From: Viridilinea sp964592425
Lineage (GTDB): Bacteria; Chloroflexota; Chloroflexia; Chloroflexales; Chloroflexaceae
Assembly: GCA_964592425.1 (NCBI GenBank)
Contig: CAZQCG010000002.1
Coordinates: 1 to 64,000 of the forward strand
Length of the DNA stretch: 64,000 nucleotides
Direction: 5' to 3'
Shown: piece by piece, positions 43,365 to 52,600 of the stretch
Numbering within the stretch: position 1 is the stretch's first letter
How the letters are laid out: every line of letters starts with the position of its first letter
Translations under genes and position numbers: made by a program
The notes under the pieces: model-generated
Told to the model about the DNA's origin: nothing
The model's input: only the letters and a program-made list of their open reading frames with translations
Databases searched by the model: none

Positions 43365-43459
43365 AAACTGGTCATTTTCGACACATGGGAGGGCTGATCA
43401 CCATGCTATGCTCGTAGGAACGCAATGGCCGTTGCTACGCTGGATTCTACAGATCACGC
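43365..43459 (+). promoter_or_regulatory. Duplicated 95-bp upstream element, copy 1
   Basis: It aligns without gaps to 47971-48065 with about 78 of 95 bases identical, and 47 of the first 50. It contains TGC-TATGCT (43404-43412), an extended -10 form. It precedes the secreted amidase gene. Confidence 0.65.
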
Positions 43460-43548
43460 AGTGAAAAGGAGGTACTGATCACTCATTGGGCAGGTTCGGT
43501 CTCAGAGTTATAGCAACATCAATGCATCACAAAGGAAGGGTTCATACC

Positions 43549-45684
43549 ATGAGCCGTCGATCCACACCCATCCTGGCTATGATCGTTAGCATGCTGATCA
43601 TGACCGTCATTACAGCCCTGCCTGGAGTAGTCATTGGTCAGTCTCCCGTCCCTGAAGACAGCCCGACCCCAACAACCACTAGTGGGCCAACCCAGACCGG
43701 TGGCGAGTTAGATTCTCTGCCTGTTGAGGATCAGATTGATCTATCCAACGATACGATCAATGAACTACGCGAGAAGTTGACGCTGGCGGTTCGTGATGCA
43801 TTGGCGACGCTGCCAGAACCGATCACGCTGCAGCAGCTTGACTTCGATGGTCATGTGCTAAGCATCGATCTCGGTGAAACGGCACGCACGTTCCTTGATA
43901 CGGGTCGTTTCAGTGAACTGATGGAGCCTATCAATGCTGCGGTCAACACCGTACTGGAGCAGGAGAACCTGAGCGAGCAGCGCAGCCTGGACTACCAATT
44001 GCTCATTATGGGCGAGCCGCTTGCTGCCCAGGAGGATCCCGTTGTTGAAAACGATCAAGGAGCAGATCTGACTGCGATCAACAGTCAGCGGATCGTCATC
44101 AACCCCGGGCATGGTTGGTATAACGACGGTCGCTGGCGCTTGCAGCGTGGCTACTGGTTCGACATTGTTGAGGACTTCATCAATGCGGATCTGGCCATAG
44201 AGCTGCGCAACAAGCTGGCTGCGGTCGGTGCTGATGTGCGTTCCACGCGTGAGCTCAACCCGAATGCCGGAACCCACGCTGCCAGCGGCAAACCGCTCTG
44301 GCAAGTAGGAGCGGCTGCCTACACCCAGCATATCGGTGCACCCACTTCGGTCTGGAATACGGGCTCAAACAGTCTGAATCGTGACATTATGGCTCGTCCC
44401 CTCTATGCTAATTGGGTAGGTGCCAACGCCATGATCAGCATTCACAACAATGGTGGACGCGGTTGTGGCACCGAGACCTGGTACGATACCAGCAATGGCT
44501 ACGCCACACAGAGCTATGATCTGGCTCAGCGCATCCAGAGCAAGATCATCGAGCGGGTGCGGCAGCAGTGGAACAGCAACTGGTGTAACCGCGGCGTCAA
44601 AGGTTCCAATGGGGGGTATGCCGAAATTCGTGCGCTCAGTCGTCCAGCGGTGCTGATCGAACTCGGCTTTATGGACACTGAGACGGACAATCGCGCACTC
44701 CAGAGCCCTACCTTTCGCAGCATTGTCACGCAGGCGATCAGTGATGCCGTGAGTGACTATTTTGGTGGTGTAGCGGTGAATTGCCCGGATGGAACCTATC
44801 GTGCCGAGTACTTCGCCAATGCCGCCCTGAGTGGAACGCCAACCTTTGTGCGCTGTGACTCAGCGATCAACAACGCATGGGGCTGGGGTGGCCCTGGCGG
44901 CGGGCTCAGCCCTGACAACTTCTCCGTACGCTGGAGTGGACGTATCTATTTCCCTGCAGGCACCTATGCCTTTATAGCTACCGCTGATGATGGCGTACGG
45001 GTACATGTGGATGGGTATCCACTTATTGACGGCTGGCGCGATCAGGCTCCGACTCAGTATCGCGGCACGCGTGGCCTGAGTGCAGGCTATCATCAGGTGA
45101 AGATGGAGTACTACGAGCATGGTGGAACCGCGCTCGCACAGCTCGCATGGAATACCAATCTCGCCCAACACAGCCCAACCTTTGCCACATCACAGGAGAA
45201 CGCCTCATCGCTCTATCCAGCACTGGGCAATGATGGCAGTGTTAACACCCGCTGGTCGTCACGGCAGAGTGTAGCCCTGGGCGATCAATGGTGGTGGACA
45301 AAGATTGGCAGCCGTCAGACGATAACCCAGGTACGCATTCGCTGGGAGAATGCCTACGCAGCAGATCATTGTATTGCTTGGTGGTCGGATGGTGATTCGC
45401 TGTCTACCATCAAGTGCTATACGATCAGTAGGCCAGGGTACTATACTTATAATATCGGATCGCCATCGGCACAATATGTAGGAGTGTTGATGCGACGACG
45501 AGCTCGTTGGATGCTGAACTATTCGTTCTGGGAGTTCGAGGTTTACCGTTTCGGTGGAACCCTTTCTGAGCAGGAAGATGGTACAGAAATACTGCTGGCC
45601 GAGGAGCAGGCCGTGTCGGAAGACATCGCTGTGCCGACTATAACACAGCAGTATCAGGTCTACCTGCCACAACTTATGCGCTGA
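43549..45684 (+). CDS. Secreted N-acetylmuramoyl-L-alanine amidase with PA14 and discoidin-like domains
   Basis: The exported protein (711 residues from ATG 43549, GGAAGGG upstream) has a signal peptide, a Ser/Thr/Pro linker, a GerMN-like domain (around 70-165), an Amidase_3 domain with zinc ligands in NPGHGWYNDG and ISIHNN and the catalytic Glu in LIELGFMD, a PA14 domain (TYRAEYFANAALSG, ADDGVRVHVDG) and a final F5/8-type carbohydrate-binding domain. It would cleave peptidoglycan amide bonds and bind glycans. Its upstream region is duplicated before the T7SS-like locus, so it may remodel the wall for that system. Confidence 0.92.
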   Translation: MSRRSTPILAMIVSMLIMTVITALPGVVIGQSPVPEDSPTPTTTSGPTQTGGELDSLPVEDQIDLSNDTINELREKLTLAVRDALATLPEPITLQQLDFDGHVLSIDLGETARTFLDTGRFSELMEPINAAVNTVLEQENLSEQRSLDYQLLIMGEPLAAQEDPVVENDQGADLTAINSQRIVINPGHGWYNDGRWRLQRGYWFDIVEDFINADLAIELRNKLAAVGADVRSTRELNPNAGTHAASGKPLWQVGAAAYTQHIGAPTSVWNTGSNSLNRDIMARPLYANWVGANAMISIHNNGGRGCGTETWYDTSNGYATQSYDLAQRIQSKIIERVRQQWNSNWCNRGVKGSNGGYAEIRALSRPAVLIELGFMDTETDNRALQSPTFRSIVTQAISDAVSDYFGGVAVNCPDGTYRAEYFANAALSGTPTFVRCDSAINNAWGWGGPGGGLSPDNFSVRWSGRIYFPAGTYAFIATADDGVRVHVDGYPLIDGWRDQAPTQYRGTRGLSAGYHQVKMEYYEHGGTALAQLAWNTNLAQHSPTFATSQENASSLYPALGNDGSVNTRWSSRQSVALGDQWWWTKIGSRQTITQVRIRWENAYAADHCIAWWSDGDSLSTIKCYTISRPGYYTYNIGSPSAQYVGVLMRRRARWMLNYSFWEFEVYRFGGTLSEQEDGTEILLAEEQAVSEDIAVPTITQQYQVYLPQLMR

Positions 45685-45711
45685 ACTTACCGTTCGCTTA
45701 TTTTTGGGTGC

Positions 45712-45820
45712 TAGCAGTTTGTCGGAGAGAACCGTGAATAGCGCATCACAAAGGCAAATCCGCCATTTCGGCATATGGCTCTGTGACGCCCTAAACCCTA
45801 CTCTCTCCGACAGGCTGCTA
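45712..45820. repeat. MITE-like element, 18-bp imperfect terminal repeats
   Basis: TAGCAGTTTGTCGGAGAG and CTCTCCGACAGGCTGCTA are inverted with two mismatches and bound a 109-base non-coding unit. It ends at the point where the IS1182 element begins, so the IS inserted into or beside its end. Confidence 0.7.
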
Positions 45821-47486
45821 GAGCGCCGGTAGAGTATTTTCAGGCCGCGTTGGCCATCGCTGGCGCGCGGGCGATGACGTGAAGATTATGGACCACTGCC
45901 GTCCGTCGCAAATCGAACAGGTTCTTGCGCTCGCCCCGATAGCGGGCGCGGTCGCCCTGCCAGTGACCGATGTGCGCCAAGCTATGCTCCACCGGCACGC
46001 GCTCGCGCAGCTTGGCCCACCCTTGGGGAGTCAGTTGGCGCTCGCGCAGTTCCTGCATCAAGCGCTCATCGCGATGGATACGCACGCTCCGCCCCGTTTT
46101 GCTCGTCGTACAACCTGGGCGCAACGCACACCCGCCACAGCGGTCAGCGGGAAAGACGACATTGCTGCCCACCGTAAACGGGATCACGACCCCATCCGGG
46201 CACTGGATCGTGCCCTGCTCCCAATCCAGGACAAAGGCCGTTTTGGCAAACTGCGCGCCGTGCCGCACCGGCCAGGCCCGGCAGGAAATCTCCAGCGTCT
46301 CATCCCGCTCGCGCACCAGGTGGCTGCTCAGATAGGCCCGGTCAATATGCAACTCGCGCAACGTCAAGGCCTGGGCGTGCAGATCGAGCGAGATGCTGTC
46401 GGTCACCTGGGCTTCGGGCACATTGGCCGGCGTAATCCCCACTGCCAGCACCGAGCCACTGTCCAGATCCCGCAACACGTGGCGCTGGTAGCCATCCACC
46501 AATTGGCTGCGGCTCTTGCGCCCGTGGCGCATCTGGCTATCTTCCAGGCTGATCCGGCGGTCGGGGGCGACCCCGTCGCGCAAGGTCGGGCGCCCCGTGT
46601 CCGACGTGACCACATCCTGAGTGCGGATCTGCTCGGCTGCGGCCAGACTGGTGAGCACGGCTGGCTGGGTGGCCAGCACCTCCGGTTGGGTGTCCAGCCA
46701 GGTCTCAAACTGCTCCAGGCTGTCCAGAACCAGCGCCAACGCCTGGTCGTGCGCCGCCGGGTCGTCCCAGTCCAGATCCAAGGCCGCTTTCAGACTCGAC
46801 CCCGCCACCAGCAGCGTACCCGCGTCCGCCGCCAGTTCCGCCAGCCCCCGCCCCTGCTGGCGGGCGATCACGCCAAGTGCCTTGCGCAAGGCGTGGCCCA
46901 GAAGGTTATAGGTGTCTTCGACCCGTCCCGCCCCCCACAGCGGGCTGCTGTCGAGGGCCGCGCGCAGATTGCGACTGCCAAAGGCACCGGTCGCCGTGGA
47001 CACCTCCACCGTGCGGGCCAGCAGTCGACGATCCATCTGGGTCGCAATCATGCGTTCACGGAACGCCACGAAGGTCGGCTTGCTAAACGGAGGGGTTTCC
47101 GCATCGAGACAATCCAGGACCAATTGCCAGCGGCGGTCCATCACCATCGCTTCAATCAGTTCGTCATCGGACACCCCGGTGTAGGTTTGCAGGATGGCGG
47201 CCAGGCCCAATTTCGCCGGGGAAATGGGCGGCTGGCCTTGCGGCGCATCCTTATACATGGTGGCCAGTTCCTGCTGAAAGGTCTCGTCGAACAGGGTATG
47301 GCGATGTTCACGAAGAAAGATGAACAACTTCGCCCGCTTAATCCGCTTGACGATCTGCTGTTCAGCAGACGACAGTTCCAACGGGGGTCTCCAGACCGAT
47401 GGTTGCATGCGGCACATCCACACGTTCATTTGCAGCGATGTCGCATCCTAGCACAGCCCAGCCGGAATACTCTACCGGCGCTCTAG
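45818..47486 (-). mobile_element. IS1182-family insertion sequence
   Basis: A perfect 21-bp terminal inverted repeat begins CTAGAGCGCCGGTAG at 45818 and ends in its complement at 47486. The outermost CTAG may be a duplicated palindromic target rather than part of the element. One transposase gene fills the element. Confidence 0.9.
45840..47429 (-). CDS. IS1182-family transposase
   Basis: The 529-residue DDE transposase has the DUF772 N-terminal domain (PPISPAKLGLAAILQTYTGVSDDELIEA), a central catalytic region with RAALDSSPLWGAGRVEDTY (first Asp) and RISLEDSQMRHGRKSRSQLVDGY, and a C-terminal zinc-like motif CGGCALRPGC. The gene is intact and flanked by perfect terminal repeats, so recent activity is likely. 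Confidence 0.95.
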   Translation of the reverse strand: MNVWMCRMQPSVWRPPLELSSAEQQIVKRIKRAKLFIFLREHRHTLFDETFQQELATMYKDAPQGQPPISPAKLGLAAILQTYTGVSDDELIEAMVMDRRWQLVLDCLDAETPPFSKPTFVAFRERMIATQMDRRLLARTVEVSTATGAFGSRNLRAALDSSPLWGAGRVEDTYNLLGHALRKALGVIARQQGRGLAELAADAGTLLVAGSSLKAALDLDWDDPAAHDQALALVLDSLEQFETWLDTQPEVLATQPAVLTSLAAAEQIRTQDVVTSDTGRPTLRDGVAPDRRISLEDSQMRHGRKSRSQLVDGYQRHVLRDLDSGSVLAVGITPANVPEAQVTDSISLDLHAQALTLRELHIDRAYLSSHLVRERDETLEISCRAWPVRHGAQFAKTAFVLDWEQGTIQCPDGVVIPFTVGSNVVFPADRCGGCALRPGCTTSKTGRSVRIHRDERLMQELRERQLTPQGWAKLRERVPVEHSLAHIGHWQGDRARYRGERKNLFDLRRTAVVHNLHVIARAPAMANAA

Positions 47487-47490
47487 GGTG

Positions 47491-47620
47491 ACCAGCCGAA
47501 AGTCCGCAGGCAGTTGTGGCCCGGGAGCGCGGGCGAGATGCCCGCATCCGGCCTGAGCGGGCGAGACGCCCGCGCTCCCAGGAACCCCCTGAGAACCTTC
47601 CGGCAGGCTGTACTGGTACT
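47491..47620. repeat. Dispersed palindromic repeat, copy B
   Basis: The core CCGAAAGTCCGCAGGCAG and the GAGCGCGGGCG inverted repeat match copy A at 19771-19893. The far end (CGGCAGGCTGTACTGGT) is the inverse of copy A's opening, so the complete unit has terminal inverted repeats. Confidence 0.75.
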
Positions 47621-47739
47621 GGTCGGCTAGCCATGCCTGCTAGCTGGACGACCATTGCTCTGTCTGCCCCTGCCCATCCGGAGCACCGATAGGGTGCCCG
47701 TGCATGCACTGCTGACGGCGACATCAACCAGCCGCACCC

Positions 47740-47960
47740 GTACGTGTTCACACTTGGGGTAACGGGCATTGTCACGCTGAGCGGAGTCGCACGGCGCAGC
47801 GAAGCGTCCCGGTCGGGAACGCCGGTCATTTCGCCGGGACGCTTCGCCGCGCTCCTGATGACATCCCCCGGATGTCGTCTCGGCGCCACTGGCCCGCCGG
47901 CCATTTGGTACTCAGCGTGACAGAAACGTGGGCTTCCGTAGGAGCAGTGTGAACAGTTAC
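47740..47960. repeat. MITE-like element, second copy
   Basis: It begins with the same GTACGTGTTCACACT as 43038 and ends AGTGTGAACAGTTAC. The shared CCCGGTCGGGAACGCCGGTCAT core and GCTTCCGTAGGAGC end confirm the relationship; an extra 60 bases lie in its centre. Confidence 0.75.
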
Positions 47961-47970
47961 CCGCGCCCAC

Positions 47971-48065
47971 AAACTGGTCATTTTCGACCCATGGCAAGGC
48001 TGATCACCATGCTATGCTCGGAAAAGAGCAATGTCTGCTACTACGCTAGATCTTAGAGATCTCGC
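47971..48065 (+). promoter_or_regulatory. Duplicated 95-bp upstream element, copy 2
   Basis: The partner of 43365-43459, with TGC-TATGCT at 48010-48018. It lies ten bases after the second MITE and upstream of the T7SS-like locus. Confidence 0.65.
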
Positions 48066-48305
48066 CATATATGTTGTGATTTCTGTTTCAAATAATGCAG
48101 CGTCATTGCACTTTTTTTATTTACCTTATAAGTCTCTCACATAAGTTTATGTCTTATATTACAAAGCTTTCAAACACAACAGCACAGAAATAGCTTATCA
48201 TGACCTGAGTACGGTGCCTGATTAGTACCAAAGTCTTGCTTGCTTTTTTTGACTTTTATGACACTCTAAGGATGCAAGCCACGACCTACATTTCCAGGTT
48301 TGAGT
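48066..48305. other. AT-rich leader before the T7SS-like locus
   Basis: About 240 bases of far lower GC than the surroundings, with runs such as TTTTTTTATTTACC and CTTATATTAC. No gene or clear hairpin is seen. It may be a long untranslated leader or a silencer/nucleoid-protein binding region. Confidence 0.5.
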
Positions 48306-49100
48306 ATGAGTGACATAGCTGTTCGCCTACGACTCGGCGCATCCTCAACTGATCAGCATGATCTGGTCGTCTCTGCTGAAATGCCGATCGGTGATCTGAT
48401 CACCAGCTGGAAAAAAGACTACCGCCTGAGCGAGACAGATCGCCAGGGCGAGATGATTCGTTATGTGCTCTACTACGACCGTGGTGCCGAGCAGGTGCGC
48501 GCTGATCTTGAGCGGAGCCTGCGGCAGCTGCGCGTGCCAGCATTTGTAGTGCTCTACCTGGGCGATGAACGTCAACTCTGGTGGCAGAACGGGCCTGCCA
48601 GCAGCACCACGTCAGGTTCAGCAAAACCCGGCACCGCCCCACTCAACCCGCTGCGCAATGGCCCACGCCCCACGCCAGCATCCGCTAGCTCTGGCCTGCC
48701 GACTGCACAACCGGCTCCACCAATCGCAACCGCCGCAGTCATTCCTTGCTCGATCGAGCTTGCGCCTGGGTGTGTACGCTCGATCACGGCAAGTGGGGTA
48801 GTCATCAACCGCGATTACCTCTTGCGCGAGCTACCCCAGTCTATCTGTACACGCGAGCGGGCCCTGGGCATGGTCGGGATCGCGTCACGGCTTATGGCCG
48901 TCAGTCGAAGTGAAACAGGCCACTGTAGTCTGATCTGGCGCCAATCCTGGTATTTGATCGCTCATAGCCCTGTCTATCTTGGTGCTACACGCTATAACCA
49001 TAATGAGGCAGTCCCGATTGATCAGACAATGACGATCTTGCTTGGTCGAAATGGCTGGCCAATTACGATCCGTCTGCACTCAACCGGGATCACACGCTAA
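48306..49100 (+). CDS. YukD-like ubiquitin-fold/FHA fusion protein
   Basis: The first 95 residues form a likely ubiquitin-like domain of the YukD/EsaB type (IAVRLRLGAS, PIGDLITSWKKDYRLSE, VRYVLYYDRG, FVVLYLG). A Ser/Pro-rich linker follows, then a degenerate FHA domain (VSRSETGHCSLIW, YLGATRYNHNEAV, TILLG). EsaB regulates Firmicutes T7SS, while FHA binds phospho-Thr. First gene of the T7SS-like locus, with TTG 48300 as an alternative start. Both domain calls come from pattern and context. Confidence 0.65.
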   Translation: MSDIAVRLRLGASSTDQHDLVVSAEMPIGDLITSWKKDYRLSETDRQGEMIRYVLYYDRGAEQVRADLERSLRQLRVPAFVVLYLGDERQLWWQNGPASSTTSGSAKPGTAPLNPLRNGPRPTPASASSGLPTAQPAPPIATAAVIPCSIELAPGCVRSITASGVVINRDYLLRELPQSICTRERALGMVGIASRLMAVSRSETGHCSLIWRQSWYLIAHSPVYLGATRYNHNEAVPIDQTMTILLGRNGWPITIRLHSTGITR

Positions 49101-49198
49101 AGAGAGCTCACCACGTCCCCGTCAACTCCTCCCGCAAGGGCTGTCATACAACCAGGCTAGACATCAGCAGTGCGTTTCACATCTAAGGAGGTTTCCCC

Positions 49199-49480
49199 AT
49201 GGCCATGATCCGGATGGATGTCGACCAGGCCCAGCAGACGATCGATACGATGCGCCGCACGATGGAGGAGTTTAATTCACAGCTTTCGAGCCTGGGCGGA
49301 TCGGTCGAAGGCTTGCTGGGGGCATGGGAAGGCCAGGCCCAGATGCAGTTCTCAAACTCCTGGCAAGACTGGCGCACCCGTTTTCAGACAGCGGTCAATG
49401 AGCTCCAGCCGATGATGAGTGGCCTGACCACTGAGCGCCAGCAGATGATCGAGGCGGATACCAGCAGCAGCTTTAGCTGA
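49199..49480 (+). CDS. WXG100-family (ESAT-6-like) protein
   Basis: A 93-residue helical hairpin protein with the turn motif W43-E-G45 (LLGAWEGQAQ) between two amphipathic helices, the pattern of EsxA/EsxB. Such proteins are exported as dimers by type VII secretion and also regulate it. AGGAGG precedes the ATG. It stands directly before the large FtsK/SpoIIIE-type ATPase gene, the canonical arrangement. A C-terminal YxxxD/E export signal is not seen. Confidence 0.92.
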   Translation: MAMIRMDVDQAQQTIDTMRRTMEEFNSQLSSLGGSVEGLLGAWEGQAQMQFSNSWQDWRTRFQTAVNELQPMMSGLTTERQQMIEADTSSSFS

Positions 49481-49611
49481 TCCTGTCTCACCCCACCTCG
49501 ACCCCAGACAGCGGGTCGGCCCATCTCGGCAATGATGGGCTGGCCCAGCTGCCGGGGAACAGCCCACCGACGTAACGCCATTGCGCCACATCTCTTGCCG
49601 GGAGCGCTGCG

Positions 49612-52600
49612 ATGACCGTTGTTCTGCCAGATGCGCGCACCGACCCGCAAACGGTCGTCGCCGAGCCGGAAAAGCAGCCGATCACGCTCTTTAACCGCCC
49701 CCCGCGCATCCTACGTGCGCTGCCCGACGATGAGATCAACATCCCTGGCCCACCCCAGGCCCCCGGTCAGCGTGTCGGGGCTCGTATGATCGGGATCATC
49801 ATCCCGCTCATCTCTTCGCTCATCTATCTGGTGCTTGCCGCAACTCGGAGTGGCAGCGGCGGCGGTGCTGGCGCAATGATCAGCGCTCTCCCGATTGTGC
49901 TTATCGGCATGCTGAGCGGCGGGGCGGCCTATTACACCTACCGCCAGCAGAAACGTGAGCACGCGATCGCCCTGCAGGCCTATCACGAAGATTATCAACA
50001 GGCTCTGGAGCGTATTCGTCGCCAGCTCCAACAACTTGAGCGCCAGCAACGCGCCTACTACGAGGAGAATGATCCCGACCTCAAGACGTTGCTGCAGCTG
50101 GCTCACGGTGAACGTAACCGTTCGGGCGTCCCGGTTCCCTCGGTGCGGCTGTGGGAGCGGCGCTCTGAGGATGCCGACTTTCTCGCCCTGCGCATCGGGC
50201 GCGGTGATCGCCCGACCAGCCTGACGATCAAACCACCCTCGGTCAATGCGTATAGCAAAGATGTCGAAGAGTCGCTCATGCTGGTCGAACAGTTTCAGCT
50301 CGTGCGTGATGTGCCGGTCAGCGTTGATCTGCGCAGGGTTGGCTCAATTGGCATTGCCGGGCCAGGCGGGCGCACGCTGAATATCCTCCAGGCCCTGCTC
50401 TGGCAGATCGTCATCCATCATGCACCCAGTGAGGTACGGATCGCCGCGCTCTGGGACTCCAGTTTTGATAGTAGCTGGGACTGGCTGCGCTACCTGCCCC
50501 ATACCCGCACCCTTGACGGCGATGAGAGCTACCGCCTCCTGGCTCGTTATGATCGTGACCCCGAAGATTGTCAGCGTGTGCTGGCGGCCCTGGCCAAAGA
50601 AGTGAAGCGGCGTAGCGATGATGAGCAGGCCAGCCGGAGCCCCCACCTGGTGATCATCCTCAGTGACTATCTACAGTACCGTGAGCAGTACCCGCTCTTC
50701 GCCCAGTTGATCACCGCAGGCCCGCTCAACCTCAACACGATCTGCCTGGTACCTGAGGTGCGCGATGTGCCGAGTGATTGCGGTGGGTATATCGACCTGG
50801 TTCACGGTGGCTCGGCAGAGTATGCACGCCTGGGTGTTGCCGGGGTCAGCGGGGGCTACAGTACCTTTAAAGCCGACAGCACCAATACGGAACAGAGCCG
50901 TGACGTGGCGCTCTACATTGCACCAGTTGAACTGGCCGACGCCGACGGTGGGCGCGAGATGCCCCGCAATGTGCCTCTGCTCAGCCTGCTCAAGATTCAT
51001 GACGCAGCCAGTTACGACCCGCGTGAGTACTGGCAGCAACTGCCCGCTGATAGCTGGCACCCGGTGCCGGTTGGAGCCCAAAGTGCCGATCAACCCCTGG
51101 AGATCAATCTCAACGAGGGGGTGCATGGGGTGCATGGCATGATCGCCGGCGCTACCGGCGCTGGCAAAAGCGAGCTCTTGCTCAGCTTCCTCATGGCCCT
51201 GGCTATCCGCCACCATCCCGACCGGCTCAACTTCCTGCTGATCGACTTCAAAGGCGGCGCTACCTTCCGCGACCTTGAACAACTACCCCATACCGCAGGT
51301 ATGGTGACTGATCTCTCCGGCTTTCTGGCTGAACGGGCGCTGATCGCGATCAATAGCGAGCTCGATCGGCGCAAACGCCTCTTGAGCGCCCGTAATGTGC
51401 CCAATATCAGGAGTTACCGCCGCAAGGGCTTTGAGCAGACCGGCGAACCACTCCCCAACCTGTTTGTGGCAATTGATGAGTTTGACGAGATGATCCGTGA
51501 CTATCCGCAGTTTCAAGACGAGTTGATCCGTGTCGGCAAGCAGGGTCGCAGTCTCGGTGTCCACCTGCTCTTTGCCACGCAACAACCCTCACTGATCAAA
51601 GAGGGCCTGCTCAATAACCTGAGCTACTGGATGTCGCTGCGGGTCAACTCGAAGGACGATAGCCGCGCGATGCTGGGCGTTACCGAGGCGGCCCAGCTTG
51701 GCACGGATACGCCTGGGCGCGGTTTCCTGCGTGATAAAAATAGTGGCGTGCGTATGTTTCAGTCGGCGCTGATCACCGCACCCTACCGTATGGTGACAGG
51801 CCAGAGCACCCGTGAAATCGCGATCACCGGCCATCTGCGGGTCAATACCAACGAGACCCGGGCCCTCCAGCTGTTTCAGGCTGAGCTTGATGCACTGCTC
51901 GAACAGCTCAAGACCGTCAGCACCGCGACCAGGCGCAACCAGTTGATCGAGCGGGCCATTGGCGAGATCGCGGCCCAGTTTAACCGGATCTTCGACCGCC
52001 AACCCGATGCCGATGAGCAAGCGAGCCAGATTAGCCAACTTAGCGGCGAAGTCCAACGCTTGCTGACCAGCATCCACCAGTTGCAGTTTGACCAGCAGCA
52101 ACTCAGCGAGGCAGAGGCGATTGAGCAGCAACTCAGCGCCAGTGCCCGCAAACTTCTCACTCTGCTCCAGGGTGAACATGAGCAGATCAGTGAGATTGGC
52201 CTGGTTGCCCGCCAGATGATCAAGGCCAGTGAGCCGCGTTATGCTGCCCGGCGCTATCGCATCTGGGAAGAACCCCTGCCAGCCATTCTGCCCCTGGTCG
52301 ATCTACTCCACCGGCCCCGGCCCAACCCTGGCTGGCTTGATGTGCCCTACGGGCTGATCGACCAGCCCGAACAGGCTCGCCATAGTCTGCTGAGCAGCGA
52401 CCTGGCCGGCGCTGGTGGCAACCTGCTGGTGCTGGGTGCTTCGGGCAGTGGCAAGACGGCCCTGCTCCAAACCATCATGCTGGCCCTGGCCGAGGCCCAT
52501 AGTCCCGCAGATCTCTGGTTCTATGTGCTCGACAGTGCGGGCGGAGGACTCGGCCTGCGTGATAAGTTGCCCCACATCGCCCATGTGCTTGCCCCGCGCC

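Noticed and set aside
45879..47486. A 535-codon open frame antisense to the IS1182 transposase
   Set aside because: It is Arg/His/Gln-rich with no family motif and mirrors the codon pattern of the high-GC transposase gene on the other strand.
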